Shown here: in pieces, positions 29,573 through 38,647 of the stretch
Layout: each line of letters opens with the position of its first letter
Position numbering within the stretch: the stretch's first letter is position 1
NCBI RefSeq assembly: GCF_009911645.1
Contig: NZ_QWKI01000057.1
Coordinates: forward strand, 17,156 to 81,155
Direction of reading: 5' to 3'
Length of the DNA: 64,000 nt
From: Pseudoflavonifractor sp. 60
GTDB taxonomy: Bacteria; Bacillota; Clostridia; Oscillospirales; Oscillospiraceae
Translations under genes and position numbers: made by a program
Notes under the pieces: model-generated
What the model was told of the DNA's origin: nothing
The model's database searches: none
Seen by the model: only the letters and a program-made list of their open reading frames with translations

Positions 29573-31399
29573 TTAAGTGGCAAAGCCCGCATATTGAGTC
29601 ATATAGAGCTCGTAGTATTTGCCTCTGGCGGCCAGCAGACCGGCGTGGCTGCCCATCTCGGCAATCTGCCCCTGGTCCATAACCACGATGATATCCGCGT
29701 CCCGAATGGTGGACAGCCGGTGGGCGATGATGATGCTGGTCCGGTGCTCCATAATCCGCTGCATGGCCTCCTGAATGGCCCGCTCGGTCTGGGTGTCCAC
29801 GTTGGAGGTGGCCTCGTCCAGAATCAGGATCTGCGGGTCGGCGGCAAAGGCCCGGGCAATGGCCAGCAGCTGGCGCTGCCCCTGGCTCAGATTTCCTCCC
29901 GCTCCCGTCAGGACGGTATCCAGCCCCTGGGGCAGGCGCTGGACAAACTCCTGACACCGGCTCATGGCCAGTACAGAGCGCAGCTGCTCCTCTGTGGCGT
30001 GTTCATTGCTGTAGGTCAGGTTGTGGCGCACTGTGCCGGCAAAGAGCACCGTGTCCTGGAGCACAATAGCCATATTCCGGCGGAGACTGTCCAGGCTGAC
30101 CGCCCCGATGTTCTGCCCGTTGATGGCAATCTCGCCGCTGTCCGGCTGGTAAAAACGCATCAGCAGATTGACCACCGCTGTCTTTCCGCTGCCTGTGGCC
30201 CCCACCAGGGCCACCTTCTTCCCCGATGGAATTTTTAGGGAGAAGTCCCGCAGCACCGGGCGGCCCGGCTCATAGGAGAAATTCACATGCTGGAAGGAGA
30301 CCTCCGCAACACCGCGTTCCTCCAGCTTCTGACCGGAGGGGTCCTCGCCCCTCTCGTCCAGCACATAAAAGACCCGCTCCGCCCCGGCGATGGCGGTTTG
30401 CAGCTGGCCGTAGATCTGTGCCAGCTCGTTGATAGGACGGCTGAACTGCTTGGCGTAGACGATAAAGGCGGAGATCACTCCCACCGAGATCATGCCCCGG
30501 AGGGAAAAGCAGCCCCCCACCGCCGCGATGATGACAAAGCCAGTGTTGCCGATGCAGTTGGACAGGGGACCCATAATGCCGCTGACAGCGTCCGTCCGGA
30601 TGCCGGCCCTTGTCATGCTGTCGGACACCTGGGCAAAGTCCGCCGCCGCCCTCTCCTGGCGGTTGTAGGCTGCCACTGTGCGGTAGCCGGCAATCATCTC
30701 CTCTACCTGGCCGTTGAGCCGTCCCAGCAGTTCCTGGCGCTGGCGGGAGGAGCTACGCACCTTTTTGGACAGAAATTTGGTGACAAGCACTGTCAGCATA
30801 ATGGTGACCAGGCTGAGCAGGGCCAACTGCCAGCAGTACCACACCATGACCGCCGCAGTTCCGATGACAGTCAGGACCCCGGAGCAGAGGGAGGGGAGAG
30901 ACTGGGTCACGGTGGTGGAGATATTTTCAATGTCGTTGGTCATGCGGCTCATCAGGTCGCCGTTGGCGTGGGTATCCAGATAGCTCAGGGGCAGATCCAC
31001 CAGCTTGTCAAAGAGCTCCTGGCGCATCCGCCTGACAATGCTCTGGCTCAGCCGGGCGCTGAGCAGCCCCTGGACCAGCCGGCTGGCGCTGTACAGCAGA
31101 TAGGCCCCCAGCATCAGTCCCACGGTGTTTGTCAGGATGCCCTCCGCCTCGCCGGAGATAATATCAATGGCTCTGCTCTGCAGGCTGGGGGCCCACAGCC
31201 CGCACAGTGTACCCAGCACCACCACGGCCAGCATGGCGGCCAGAGTGGCGCGCTCCCGGGCCAGGTAGGCGGCAATCCGGAGCAGGGTCCCGCCCAAATG
31301 CTCCGCGTACTCCACCTGCATGGTCCCCGGCATTCTGCCCGGACCGCCTCCCGCACCGGGAATGCGGGGCATCTGGGCGGCAGGCTTCATCTCTCTCAC
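29573..31399 (-). CDS. ABC exporter, half-transporter 2
   Basis: A 608-residue type IV exporter: six-helix membrane domain (about 45-350) then ATPase (Walker A GATGSGKTAV, signature NLSQGQRQLLAIARAF, Walker B ILILDEATSNVD with the catalytic Glu). It follows the other half-transporter with an ATGA overlap and is its likely heterodimer partner. The nitrogenase-like genes start 34 bases downstream on the same strand without a clear terminator, so they may share the transcript. Cargo unknown; drug or peptide export is usual. Confidence 0.92.
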   Translation of the reverse strand: MREMKPAAQMPRIPGAGGGPGRMPGTMQVEYAEHLGGTLLRIAAYLARERATLAAMLAVVVLGTLCGLWAPSLQSRAIDIISGEAEGILTNTVGLMLGAYLLYSASRLVQGLLSARLSQSIVRRMRQELFDKLVDLPLSYLDTHANGDLMSRMTNDIENISTTVTQSLPSLCSGVLTVIGTAAVMVWYCWQLALLSLVTIMLTVLVTKFLSKKVRSSSRQRQELLGRLNGQVEEMIAGYRTVAAYNRQERAAADFAQVSDSMTRAGIRTDAVSGIMGPLSNCIGNTGFVIIAAVGGCFSLRGMISVGVISAFIVYAKQFSRPINELAQIYGQLQTAIAGAERVFYVLDERGEDPSGQKLEERGVAEVSFQHVNFSYEPGRPVLRDFSLKIPSGKKVALVGATGSGKTAVVNLLMRFYQPDSGEIAINGQNIGAVSLDSLRRNMAIVLQDTVLFAGTVRHNLTYSNEHATEEQLRSVLAMSRCQEFVQRLPQGLDTVLTGAGGNLSQGQRQLLAIARAFAADPQILILDEATSNVDTQTERAIQEAMQRIMEHRTSIIIAHRLSTIRDADIIVVMDQGQIAEMGSHAGLLAARGKYYELYMTQYAGFAT

Positions 31400-33132
31400 A
31401 GCAATTCCTCCTCACTCCCCATCTGAGACTGGCAGATATCCTGATAGATGGGACAGCACTCCAGCAGCTCCCAGTGGGTACCGCACCCCACGATGGTCCC
31501 CCTGTCCATCACGGCAATTCGGTCCGCCCGGCGCACGGTGGCAATTCGCTGGGCAATTAAAATCTTGGTACACGACGGCTGGGCGCTGTCCAGAGCGTCG
31601 TACAGGGCCGCCTCAGTTTTCAGGTCCAGAGCGCTGGAGGAGTCGTCAAAAATGAGGAACTCCGACGGCTTCAACACTGCCCGGGCGATGGACACCCGCT
31701 GCTTCTGCCCGCCGGACAGGCTGGCCCCCCGCTCCGCCACCGGAGTGCGGTAGCCCTGGGGGGCGGCCTGGATGAAGTCTGCCGCCTGGGCGGTGCGGGC
31801 GGCGGCGGCAATGGCCTCGTCCGAAGCCCCGTCAACTCCCCAGGCGATGTTCTCCCCCAGGGAGCCGCTGAACAACTCGCTCTTTTGCAGCGCCGCCCCC
31901 ATCTTATCCCGCAGGGCCCTCTGGTCGTAGCGGCGCACATCCACGCCATCCACCAGCAGCTCACCTTCAGTCACATCGTAAAAGCGCAGCATCAAATTGA
32001 CCAAAGTGGATTTTCCGCTGCCGGTGGGGCCGATGATGGCCAGCGTCTCGCCGGGCTGGACGGTCAAATCAATATGGCGCAGGGCCGGCTGCCGGGAGCC
32101 TGGGTAGCAGAAGGAGACATTTCGAAATTCCAGCTTCCCCTGGACCTCCGTCTCCCCGTGAAAGCCGCCGTCCGTCAGCGCGGGCTCGCTGTTCAGAATT
32201 TCCCGGGCCCGTTTCCAGGAGGCGCAGCCCCGGGAGATGGTCTGGAAAATCATCACCAGCATCAGGATGCCGTCCAGCAGCTGGGTCGTGTAGGTAATGG
32301 CCGCCATCACCATGCCGGGGGTTGCGGCTCCCTGCCCCACCTGGACGGAGCCCCTCATCAGAATCACCGCCACGGCCAGGTACATCAAAGCGTTGATGGT
32401 GGGGTTCATAAAGGCGAAAATCACTAGAAATTTCAGCTGTATCTTGATTAACTCCCCATTGGCTTTGCCGAAGCGGAGCTTCTCATAGGTCTCCCGCACG
32501 CAGGCCTTGACCACTCGGATGCCTGAAATGTCCTCCTGGAGAATTCCGTTGACCTGGTCCAGCTGCTCCTGAAGCCGGGAAAACAGGGGATTGGCGGCCC
32601 AAATACAGCCAATCAGGCAGGCCAGGATGAGGGGGACGGCACACAGAACGATGGTACCAAAGGTGGCGCTCAGCCGGTACAGGCAGATCAGACTGCCGAA
32701 GGTCAGCATACCGGCCCGGACAACGCCCCGGATAAACTGCCCCACCAGCATGGACACCTGGTTTACGTCGTTGGTGACCCGGGTGATGAGGGAGCCAGTG
32801 CCGAACCGGTCCATCTGGTCAAAGGAGTAGGACATGATCTTCTGAAAACAGTCCTTGCGCAGGTCGTTGCCCATGTTCTGGCAGCACATATGAGTAAACA
32901 CATTGTTCAGCGACCCGGCGGCGCCCCCCAGGACGACCACCAGAATCATGACGATTCCCACCCGCAGAATCAACTGCAGGTCACCCAGACCTCCGGTGTT
33001 CAGGCCCAGCACGCCGTCGTCCACAATCTGTTTCATCAGGGCGGGCTGATACAGGTCGGCCAGGACCTCCCCCACCATAAACAGCGCGGCGATAACGGCA
33101 AAATGGCAATACCGCTTAATATATCTCCACAC
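31396..33132 (-). CDS. ABC exporter, half-transporter 1 (degenerate ATP site)
   Basis: A 578-residue half-transporter with six membrane helices and an ATPase domain (Walker A GPTGSGKSTL, signature SLSGGQKQRVSIARAV). Walker B reads FLIFDDSSSALD, with Asp where the catalytic Glu normally stands. Such a degenerate site is typical of one half of heterodimeric exporters (BmrC/D, TM287/288). The start is GTG at 33132 with AGGAGG upstream. First gene of the operon, behind a strong promoter. Confidence 0.92.
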   Translation of the reverse strand: MWRYIKRYCHFAVIAALFMVGEVLADLYQPALMKQIVDDGVLGLNTGGLGDLQLILRVGIVMILVVVLGGAAGSLNNVFTHMCCQNMGNDLRKDCFQKIMSYSFDQMDRFGTGSLITRVTNDVNQVSMLVGQFIRGVVRAGMLTFGSLICLYRLSATFGTIVLCAVPLILACLIGCIWAANPLFSRLQEQLDQVNGILQEDISGIRVVKACVRETYEKLRFGKANGELIKIQLKFLVIFAFMNPTINALMYLAVAVILMRGSVQVGQGAATPGMVMAAITYTTQLLDGILMLVMIFQTISRGCASWKRAREILNSEPALTDGGFHGETEVQGKLEFRNVSFCYPGSRQPALRHIDLTVQPGETLAIIGPTGSGKSTLVNLMLRFYDVTEGELLVDGVDVRRYDQRALRDKMGAALQKSELFSGSLGENIAWGVDGASDEAIAAAARTAQAADFIQAAPQGYRTPVAERGASLSGGQKQRVSIARAVLKPSEFLIFDDSSSALDLKTEAALYDALDSAQPSCTKILIAQRIATVRRADRIAVMDRGTIVGCGTHWELLECCPIYQDICQSQMGSEEELL

Positions 33133-33160
33133 GGCTCCGCCTGCCTCCTTCCATAATTAC

Positions 33161-33205
33161 TAGGTACCTTGGTTTTGTATTATAACACCGGAGAAGAAAA
33201 TGTCA
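33161..33205 (-). promoter_or_regulatory. Promoter of exporter operon with palindromic operator
   Basis: TTGACA (33200-33205), 16 bases, TATAAT (33178-33183) on the minus strand. The palindrome AGGTACCT (33161-33168) lies just past the transcript start, a position and form like MarR operators. A MarR gene lies at 44975. Confidence 0.7.
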
Positions 33206-33227
33206 AGGTGCCTTTTAAAATTTCCCC

Positions 33228-33262
33228 CAAAAAAAGAGCCGGAACGCGTCCTGCGTTCCAGC
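33228..33262 (-). terminator. Terminator of LysR gene
   Basis: On the minus strand GGAACGC pairs with GCGTTCC and the hairpin is followed by GGCTCTTTTTTT. Confidence 0.8.
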
Positions 33263-33268
33263 CCTTTA

Positions 33269-34177
33269 TCAGCTCTGTTCCAATGTTTTCTCCTTGCTGA
33301 TGGTTTGCTTCAGATATTTTCGGAAGGTTTTACAGGCGGCCGGCATCTGCTTGCTGCTCAAATACAGCGCATAGATATGGGACTGCACCGGTGGGGTCAG
33401 CTCTGCCCAGAAGATGCCCTCTGCGTCCTCGGGGATGTGGTCCCGGTGGAGAATGGCGATCCCCTGCTCCTGGCTGACCATCTTCACGATGGTGGAAATG
33501 GAGGAGATATTGGCCGCCACCAGCGGCTTGAAGCCCGCCGATTTGCACAGCTGCACGAATTTCCGGCTCTCCAGGTGCATCTCTCCGCTGGAATTGCGGT
33601 GCAGAATGAACCGCTCCCCCCGGATCTGGTCGATTGTCACCTTGTGGAGCGCGGCCAGGGGGTGGGACACAGGGAACACCGCAACCAGCCTGTCCACCTT
33701 ATACAGCAGCCGGGTCATGCGGTCGTCCATGGCGTCGTTCTCCATGGCAAAGACGAAATCGCACTTCTGGCTCACCAGCAGCTCCACCACGTGGGGCTGT
33801 TCTGTGATTTCCATCTGATACTGGGGGTGCTGCCGGGAAAAGTCGGAGAGGACCTCCACCCCGCCGTAGTGGACCAGGGCCGGCGTCAGGGCGATGCGCA
33901 CAATATTCTCCCCGTGGGAGAGCATGGTGCTGATGGCGGCGTTGGACTGCTCATAGAGCTCGGCCATTTTCTTCGCATAGGGGTAATAGGCCCGGCTGTA
34001 CTCGTTCAGCTCCACGGAGCGGGTAGAGCGGTCGAACAGGGAGACCCCCAGTTCATCCTCCAGCTTGTGGATGTGCTTGGTGAGGGCGGACTGAGAAATA
34101 TTCATCCGCTCTGAGGTCTCCTGAAAGCTCTGCGTCTCCACCAAGGAGACAAATTCCTGCAATAATTTCAGTTCCAT
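33269..34177 (-). CDS. LysR-type regulator of the C-C hydrolase locus
   Basis: A 302-residue LysR activator. The winged HTH is at the N terminus (QSFQETSERMNISQSALTKHIHKLE) and the effector-binding domain follows (VRIALTPALVHYGGVEVL). It is divergent from the hydrolase operon at 34325 and its own promoter is overlapped by the shared TTTCC-N5-GGAAA...GAATTGATT block, so autoregulation and activation from one site are likely. The inducer would be the locus substrate. The ATG at 34177 is preferred to a GTG at 34183 on the spacing of GGGAG. Confidence 0.9.
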   Translation of the reverse strand: MELKLLQEFVSLVETQSFQETSERMNISQSALTKHIHKLEDELGVSLFDRSTRSVELNEYSRAYYPYAKKMAELYEQSNAAISTMLSHGENIVRIALTPALVHYGGVEVLSDFSRQHPQYQMEITEQPHVVELLVSQKCDFVFAMENDAMDDRMTRLLYKVDRLVAVFPVSHPLAALHKVTIDQIRGERFILHRNSSGEMHLESRKFVQLCKSAGFKPLVAANISSISTIVKMVSQEQGIAILHRDHIPEDAEGIFWAELTPPVQSHIYALYLSSKQMPAACKTFRKYLKQTISKEKTLEQS

Positions 34178-34204
34178 CTCCACGCACTCCCATCCGGCGA
34201 ATTA

Positions 34205-34269
34205 TTTCCCGCCTGGAAAAAATTATAGATAAAATCGAATTGATTGTCAAGTCATCTAACAATTATAAT
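34205..34269 (+). promoter_or_regulatory. LysR-type regulatory block and promoter of C-C hydrolase operon
   Basis: TTTCCCGCCTGGAAA (34205-34219), 17 bases, GAATTGATT (34237-34245). TTGATT (34240-34245) is the -35 and TATAAT (34264-34269) the -10, 18 bases apart. The -10 lies within a perfect 16-base palindrome, AACAATTATAATTGTT (34258-34273). The block overlaps the divergent LysR promoter. Confidence 0.75.
34222..34250 (-). promoter_or_regulatory. Consensus promoter of the LysR gene
   Basis: On the minus strand TTGACA (34245-34250), exactly 17 bases, TATAAT (34222-34227): both boxes perfect. The GAATTGATT element overlaps the -35 and the TTTCC-N5-GGAAA palindrome covers the start point, so activator binding should block it. 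Confidence 0.85.
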
Positions 34270-34324
34270 TGTTTCAAGCTCAATTTTTGAAGGAATTGCA
34301 CATAAATATTGAAGGAGGAGTTTT

Positions 34325-35206
34325 ATGTTTATTCAGGTAGATAAAGAGACCTTCCCTACGGAAGACAGCAGCGTCATCAATGTCCGGCAGAAGCTTTTTC
34401 CCGAGGAGGAAAAAATGCCTCTGGTCAAGTACTTTTACAAGTACCCCCTCCACTACCCCACGCCGGTGGAGATGCAGATCATCAACACTATGAATCCCAT
34501 TCCCGTGGAGGACGCCATCCAGCCTGAAAACTTCATGTCTCTGCTCAAGCCCTACGGCTATGACAAGTACGAGCTGGGCTACTGCATGTTCCCCGACGGC
34601 TCCGGCTATGTGGCCACCTACCGGGTCCGCCCGCCCCACATTACCGCCGAGATGGAGCGCTGGTACCGCAACTGGCGGAACCTGAAATCCAAGAGCATGG
34701 TCCCCGGCCACGGCAACCTGCGCTACAAGATCTGGAACTACGCCGACCACTTCGACCACTACTACGTGAACTGGAAGAACGGCTCAGACGGCATCCACAC
34801 CACAGAGAGCCTGGATTTGGGGGCTGGCGACCGGATGTACGACACCATCCGGCACGAGTTCCCCCTGTCCGACTTCGGCATGACCGACCAGTGGATGGCT
34901 GAGCTAAAGGCGGCGGGCTGCCAGCTCACCAGCCACGGCTCCTACGAGACCTTCGACGAGCCGGGAACCCACCTGTGCCTGAGCTACTCCCGCCCCTGCC
35001 CCCAGGGCGGCGTGGAGACCCGCAGCCGGGAGTGGATCGGCTGGCGGCCCGAGAACGGCAAGCTGGTCCGGGACCCCGCCACCAAGTGTGACCTGGACTA
35101 CCTGAAAAAGGTGGTCATCCACACTCTGGTGGAGTGGGAGCACCTGTACACCTTCCTGCCCGAGCTGTACGCCGAGTACAAGGATCAGCCCATGGACGCC
35201 GACTGA
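34325..35206 (+). CDS. PhlG/phloretin-hydrolase-family C-C hydrolase 1
   Basis: A 293-residue member of the DAPG-hydrolase family (PhlG; phloretin hydrolase). Known members use zinc to cut a C-C bond beside an aryl ketone, as in diacetylphloroglucinol or phloretin. The family zinc-ligand pattern is present: His142/His145 in ADHFDHYYV, Glu161 in HTTESLDLG, and His266 and Glu270 in IHTLVEWEHL. FPDGSGYVATYRV and LRYKIWNYADH are family blocks. First gene of the LysR-linked operon; AAGGAGGAG precedes its ATG. A paralogue lies at 37552. The true substrate is unknown but probably an acylphenol or beta-diketone. Confidence 0.82.
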   Translation: MFIQVDKETFPTEDSSVINVRQKLFPEEEKMPLVKYFYKYPLHYPTPVEMQIINTMNPIPVEDAIQPENFMSLLKPYGYDKYELGYCMFPDGSGYVATYRVRPPHITAEMERWYRNWRNLKSKSMVPGHGNLRYKIWNYADHFDHYYVNWKNGSDGIHTTESLDLGAGDRMYDTIRHEFPLSDFGMTDQWMAELKAAGCQLTSHGSYETFDEPGTHLCLSYSRPCPQGGVETRSREWIGWRPENGKLVRDPATKCDLDYLKKVVIHTLVEWEHLYTFLPELYAEYKDQPMDAD

Positions 35207-35250
35207 TCTCCGCTTCAGCCCCTGACAAATAATTTAAATAGAAAGAGACG

Positions 35251-36693
35251 ATGAAAATGGCAGCACCACAAGCGACACGGACTCTGCGGCCATTCGGTCT
35301 GCGGGACCAGTTCGGTTATCTGGCCGGCAACTTCGCCGGCGACTTTACATACACCCTGTGTACCGGCTTCATGATGAAGTTTTACACCGACGTTTTGGGT
35401 GTATCCGCTGTTATTGTCGGTCTGGCTATGACGGTGGCGCAAATCCTGGACGCCGTTACCGACCTGGGCATGGGCCAGATCTGCGACCGTGCCCCTACCA
35501 CTGAGCAGGGCAAGTTCCGCCCCTGGATCCGCCGGATCGCCGGTCCCGTCTCCCTCATCAGCTTCCTGATGTACGCAAGCTGGATCAAAGAAGCGCCCAT
35601 GACATTGAAAATCGTGTGGCTGTTCGTCACCTATCTACTCTACTCCAGCGTGTTCTACACCATGATTATCATCCCCTACGGTTCCATGGCCTCCGCCATG
35701 TCCAACGACGCTCTGGACCGGACTAAGCTGTCTAACTGGCGGCACGTGGGCGGAACCCTGGCAGTCACCGTTATCAACTTTATTGTTCCCCTGGTGGTCT
35801 ATGTGGACGCCACCAACCCCGATGGCTCCCTAATCCTGAACGACGCGGGCGAGGTAATCCAGAGCCTGAACGGCACCAGAATGATGCTCTGCGGTTTGGT
35901 GTTCTCCATACTCTCCTTTGTTCTGTGGATGGTCTGCTACTTTATGACCACTGAGCGGGTCAAAATCCCCTCAAAGAACGAGAAATTGAATATCGGTGCG
36001 TTTATCAACAACCTGTTCCACAACCGGGGCCTGATTGCAATCGTCCTGCTGATTATCGTACAGGAGTGCTCCAACAGCGCCTTCCACCGCATGAGCGGAT
36101 ATATGTTTGACAACTACTTCCGCCAGGGCAAGATGCAGGCCATTACCAGCCCGGTAGAGACCATTATCACACTGGTCATTGCGGCCTGTATCGTCAAAAT
36201 TGTGGCCAAGGTGGGCAAGAAAGAGATCACTGTTACCGGCTGCCTGATCTCCGCCGCCGTGTTCGCCATTGCCTTTGTGATGCACACCAGCAATGTCTAC
36301 AGCTGGCTTGTCATTTATGGCGGCGTCACTGTGGGCCTGGCCCTGTTTAACCCCGTCACCTTCGCTCTGGTCACTGACATTGTGGACGACGAGGAGGTCC
36401 GCACCGGCAACCGGATGGACGGCACCATCTATAGTGTCTACAGCTTCGGCCGGAAGTTCGGCAGCGCCCTGTCCTCCGGCGTCACCGGTATGATGCTGTC
36501 TATCATCGGCTATGACAGCGCCCCCGACAAGTATGCTCCCAGCCTGACTGACGGGATCTACAACATCTCCTGTGTTGTCCCTCTGATCGGCTTCGTGCTG
36601 ATGGCCCTGATCGTCGGCGTACTCTATCCGCTGAACAAGAAGCGGGTCGACTCCAACGTGGCCATTTTGAAGGAGCGCCACGGCGGCGAATAA
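35251..36693 (+). CDS. GPH-family cation symporter (MelB-like)
   Basis: A 480-residue transporter of the glycoside-pentoside-hexuronide:cation symporter group within the major facilitator superfamily, with 12 helices. The first-helix block FGYLAGNFAGDFTYTL and the DAVTDLGMGQICDR motif (helix 2 and loop) are typical. It sits between the first C-C hydrolase and the SDR, so it probably imports their substrate, perhaps a glycoside or phenolic conjugate. Confidence 0.9.
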   Translation: MKMAAPQATRTLRPFGLRDQFGYLAGNFAGDFTYTLCTGFMMKFYTDVLGVSAVIVGLAMTVAQILDAVTDLGMGQICDRAPTTEQGKFRPWIRRIAGPVSLISFLMYASWIKEAPMTLKIVWLFVTYLLYSSVFYTMIIIPYGSMASAMSNDALDRTKLSNWRHVGGTLAVTVINFIVPLVVYVDATNPDGSLILNDAGEVIQSLNGTRMMLCGLVFSILSFVLWMVCYFMTTERVKIPSKNEKLNIGAFINNLFHNRGLIAIVLLIIVQECSNSAFHRMSGYMFDNYFRQGKMQAITSPVETIITLVIAACIVKIVAKVGKKEITVTGCLISAAVFAIAFVMHTSNVYSWLVIYGGVTVGLALFNPVTFALVTDIVDDEEVRTGNRMDGTIYSVYSFGRKFGSALSSGVTGMMLSIIGYDSAPDKYAPSLTDGIYNISCVVPLIGFVLMALIVGVLYPLNKKRVDSNVAILKERHGGE

Positions 36694-36726
36694 AGCCCCA
36701 AAATCTCAATTAAAGGAGTGAATCCT

Positions 36727-37536
36727 ATGCTGACATTAAAAGGAAGGACCATGATTATCACCGGCGGCGCAGGCCACAACGGGATGAGGGTTGTGGAGAT
36801 GGCCCTGGAGAACGGCATGAACGTGGCCCTGATGAGCGGCTTCCACGCCAAGGCCCAGAAGGCCATTCAGGAGCTGCTGGAGCGCCGCCCGGAGTTTGAG
36901 GGCCGTGTCATCGGCTACGCCCAGAATCCTCAGGCCAAGCTGGAGTGGAACATGGAGGCGGCCCCGGAGATCTACAAGCCCGACTCCAAAATGGCCGACG
37001 TCCACCACTGGATTTTCGAGAAATTCGGCAGCATCGACGTGGTGGTCAACGCCAAGGGGGGCCACGTCCCCTGCACCATGGAGCAGACCGACAAGACCAT
37101 CTGGGCCCATTCCATGGAGGTGGTGGAGTCCGCCTTTGTCAACGTGAAGCTGGCCCTGCCCTACCTGGAGAAGAGCAAAGCCCCCCGGGTCATCAACATG
37201 ACCAGCTGCGACGGACGCCACGGCGGCTGGCGGTGCGACCCTGCCTTTGCGGCAGCCCGGGGCGGTCTGGAGACCATGACCTACGAGATGGCCAAGGAGC
37301 TGGGGCCCAAGGGCATCACCTGCAACATCGTTCTTCTGGGCCACATCGAGAATGACGTGCCTCCGGAGACGACCCTCACCGACGAGGCCCGGGCCGCACT
37401 GTTGGCCCGCACTCCCATCGGCCGCCTGGGCCAGCCCCAGGACGTGGTGGCAGCGGTGGAGTTTTTGGCCAGCGAGGAGGCCGGATTTGTCAACGGCGCC
37501 CGCATCGACGTCAACGGCGGCTTTGTCGTGGGTTAA
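36727..37536 (+). CDS. SDR-fold protein lacking the catalytic Tyr and Lys
   Basis: A 269-residue short-chain dehydrogenase/reductase. The N-terminal nucleotide motif is TGGAGHNG rather than TGxxxGIG, and VVNAKGG stands at the NNAG position. Where active SDRs have YSASKGG this one has FAAARGG, so Tyr becomes Phe and Lys becomes Arg; the Ser of NMTSCDGRHGG may remain. The C terminus (GRLGQPQDVVAAVEFLAS, GARIDVNGGFVVG) is normal. It may use other chemistry or be non-catalytic. The ATG at 36727 follows AAAGGAG. It is 15 bases before the second C-C hydrolase gene. Confidence 0.88.
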   Translation: MLTLKGRTMIITGGAGHNGMRVVEMALENGMNVALMSGFHAKAQKAIQELLERRPEFEGRVIGYAQNPQAKLEWNMEAAPEIYKPDSKMADVHHWIFEKFGSIDVVVNAKGGHVPCTMEQTDKTIWAHSMEVVESAFVNVKLALPYLEKSKAPRVINMTSCDGRHGGWRCDPAFAAARGGLETMTYEMAKELGPKGITCNIVLLGHIENDVPPETTLTDEARAALLARTPIGRLGQPQDVVAAVEFLASEEAGFVNGARIDVNGGFVVG

Positions 37537-37551
37537 AAGGAGGAACACACC

Positions 37552-38433
37552 ATGGAACTGATTACCGAAAACTGTATGCCCCATATCAAGGTCCCCGAGC
37601 TCTCCCCTGAGGAGAAGGCTCTGCCCTCCTCCTGCTTCTACACCGACTACCCCCTATATCCCCCCAATCCCCTCCAGCAGCAGATTTTAGACGCCGGCCC
37701 CATGCGGGTTGAGGACGCCATCCCGGTGGAGCACTGGCTGGACTGGCTCCAGCCCCACGGCTACCCCAGGGTTGTCTACGGCTACACCATGATGCCCGAC
37801 GGCTCCGGGTTCTACATCGAGTACTCTGTCACGCCCCCCACCTGGAAATCCGCCTGGCGGCGGTGGTACGGCAAGTGGTACAACCAGTACTCCAGGAGCA
37901 TGAAGGGCAAGAAGCTGGGCAATCTGCGCTACAAAATCTGGAATCCCATCGACCACTGGGACCACAGGTTTATCAACGGCGAGAACGACAAGGACGGCGT
38001 CTGGTCCCTGGAGACCCTGGACCTGGGTGCGGGCGGCGATCCCAGCTGCGGCATTCCCGCCATCTCCCACCAGATCAATTTGCGGGACTACGGCCTCACC
38101 GCGGAGAAGCAGCGGGAGCTGGAGGAGGCCGACTGCCGGGCCGAGGCGGTCTACGAGGAGTTCTTCGACCAGGACGGCAATCAGCTGCCTGGCCACCACC
38201 TGGTGCTGCGGTTCAGCCGCCCCTGCCCCCTGGGCGGCCGGGAGAGTCTCAACTGCGAGTGGATGGGCTGGTACCCCAGGGACGGCAAAATTGTCCGGGA
38301 CCCGGACACGCCGGTGGACGAGACCTACCTGAAAAATGTCATAACCCACAATACCATTGAGCGGGCCCACCTGCTCCAGGTGCTGCCCGATTTGTACGAG
38401 GCCTACAAGGACCTCCCCATGGATGAGGACTGA
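37552..38433 (+). CDS. PhlG/phloretin-hydrolase-family C-C hydrolase 2
   Basis: A 293-residue paralogue of the protein at 34325. The zinc-ligand pattern is kept: His135/His138 in IDHWDHRFI, Glu154 in SLETLDLG, and His266 and Glu270 in THNTIERAHL. It diverges elsewhere (the middle is rich in Gln/Glu), so it may take a different acyl substrate or the two may act as a pair. Last gene of the operon, with AAAGGAGG upstream and a strong terminator downstream. Confidence 0.82.
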   Translation: MELITENCMPHIKVPELSPEEKALPSSCFYTDYPLYPPNPLQQQILDAGPMRVEDAIPVEHWLDWLQPHGYPRVVYGYTMMPDGSGFYIEYSVTPPTWKSAWRRWYGKWYNQYSRSMKGKKLGNLRYKIWNPIDHWDHRFINGENDKDGVWSLETLDLGAGGDPSCGIPAISHQINLRDYGLTAEKQRELEEADCRAEAVYEEFFDQDGNQLPGHHLVLRFSRPCPLGGRESLNCEWMGWYPRDGKIVRDPDTPVDETYLKNVITHNTIERAHLLQVLPDLYEAYKDLPMDED

Positions 38434-38439
38434 ATAATG

Positions 38440-38476
38440 AGCGGTGCTGTGACGGCAGGTCGCAGCACCGCTTTTG
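38440..38476 (+). terminator. Terminator of the C-C hydrolase operon
   Basis: AGCGGTGCTG (38440-38449) pairs with CAGCACCGCT (38463-38472), followed by TTTTGTATT. It separates this operon from the ABC importer, which has its own promoter. Confidence 0.88.
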
Positions 38477-38525
38477 TATTAAACACATAAAAATCATTTT
38501 AAAATTTTGTATAAAATGGTCACTT

Positions 38526-38589
38526 TTTCCGTTTTGGAAAATAACACTCCAGGAACAGAATTGATTCAAGGAAGCCGTTTTTATAAAAT
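38526..38589 (+). promoter_or_regulatory. LysR-type regulatory block and promoter of ABC importer
   Basis: TTTCCGTTTTGGAAA (38526-38540), 17 bases, GAATTGATTC (38558-38567). TTGATT (38561-38566) as -35, 17 bases, TAAAAT (38584-38589) as -10. Same order, spacing and sequence as at 34205 and (minus strand) 26954. Confidence 0.75.
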
Positions 38590-38647
38590 AGAATCAGAGT
38601 TGAACCCGCTATCTTCGACAAAAGGGTTCATAAAAGGAGGAACTTAT

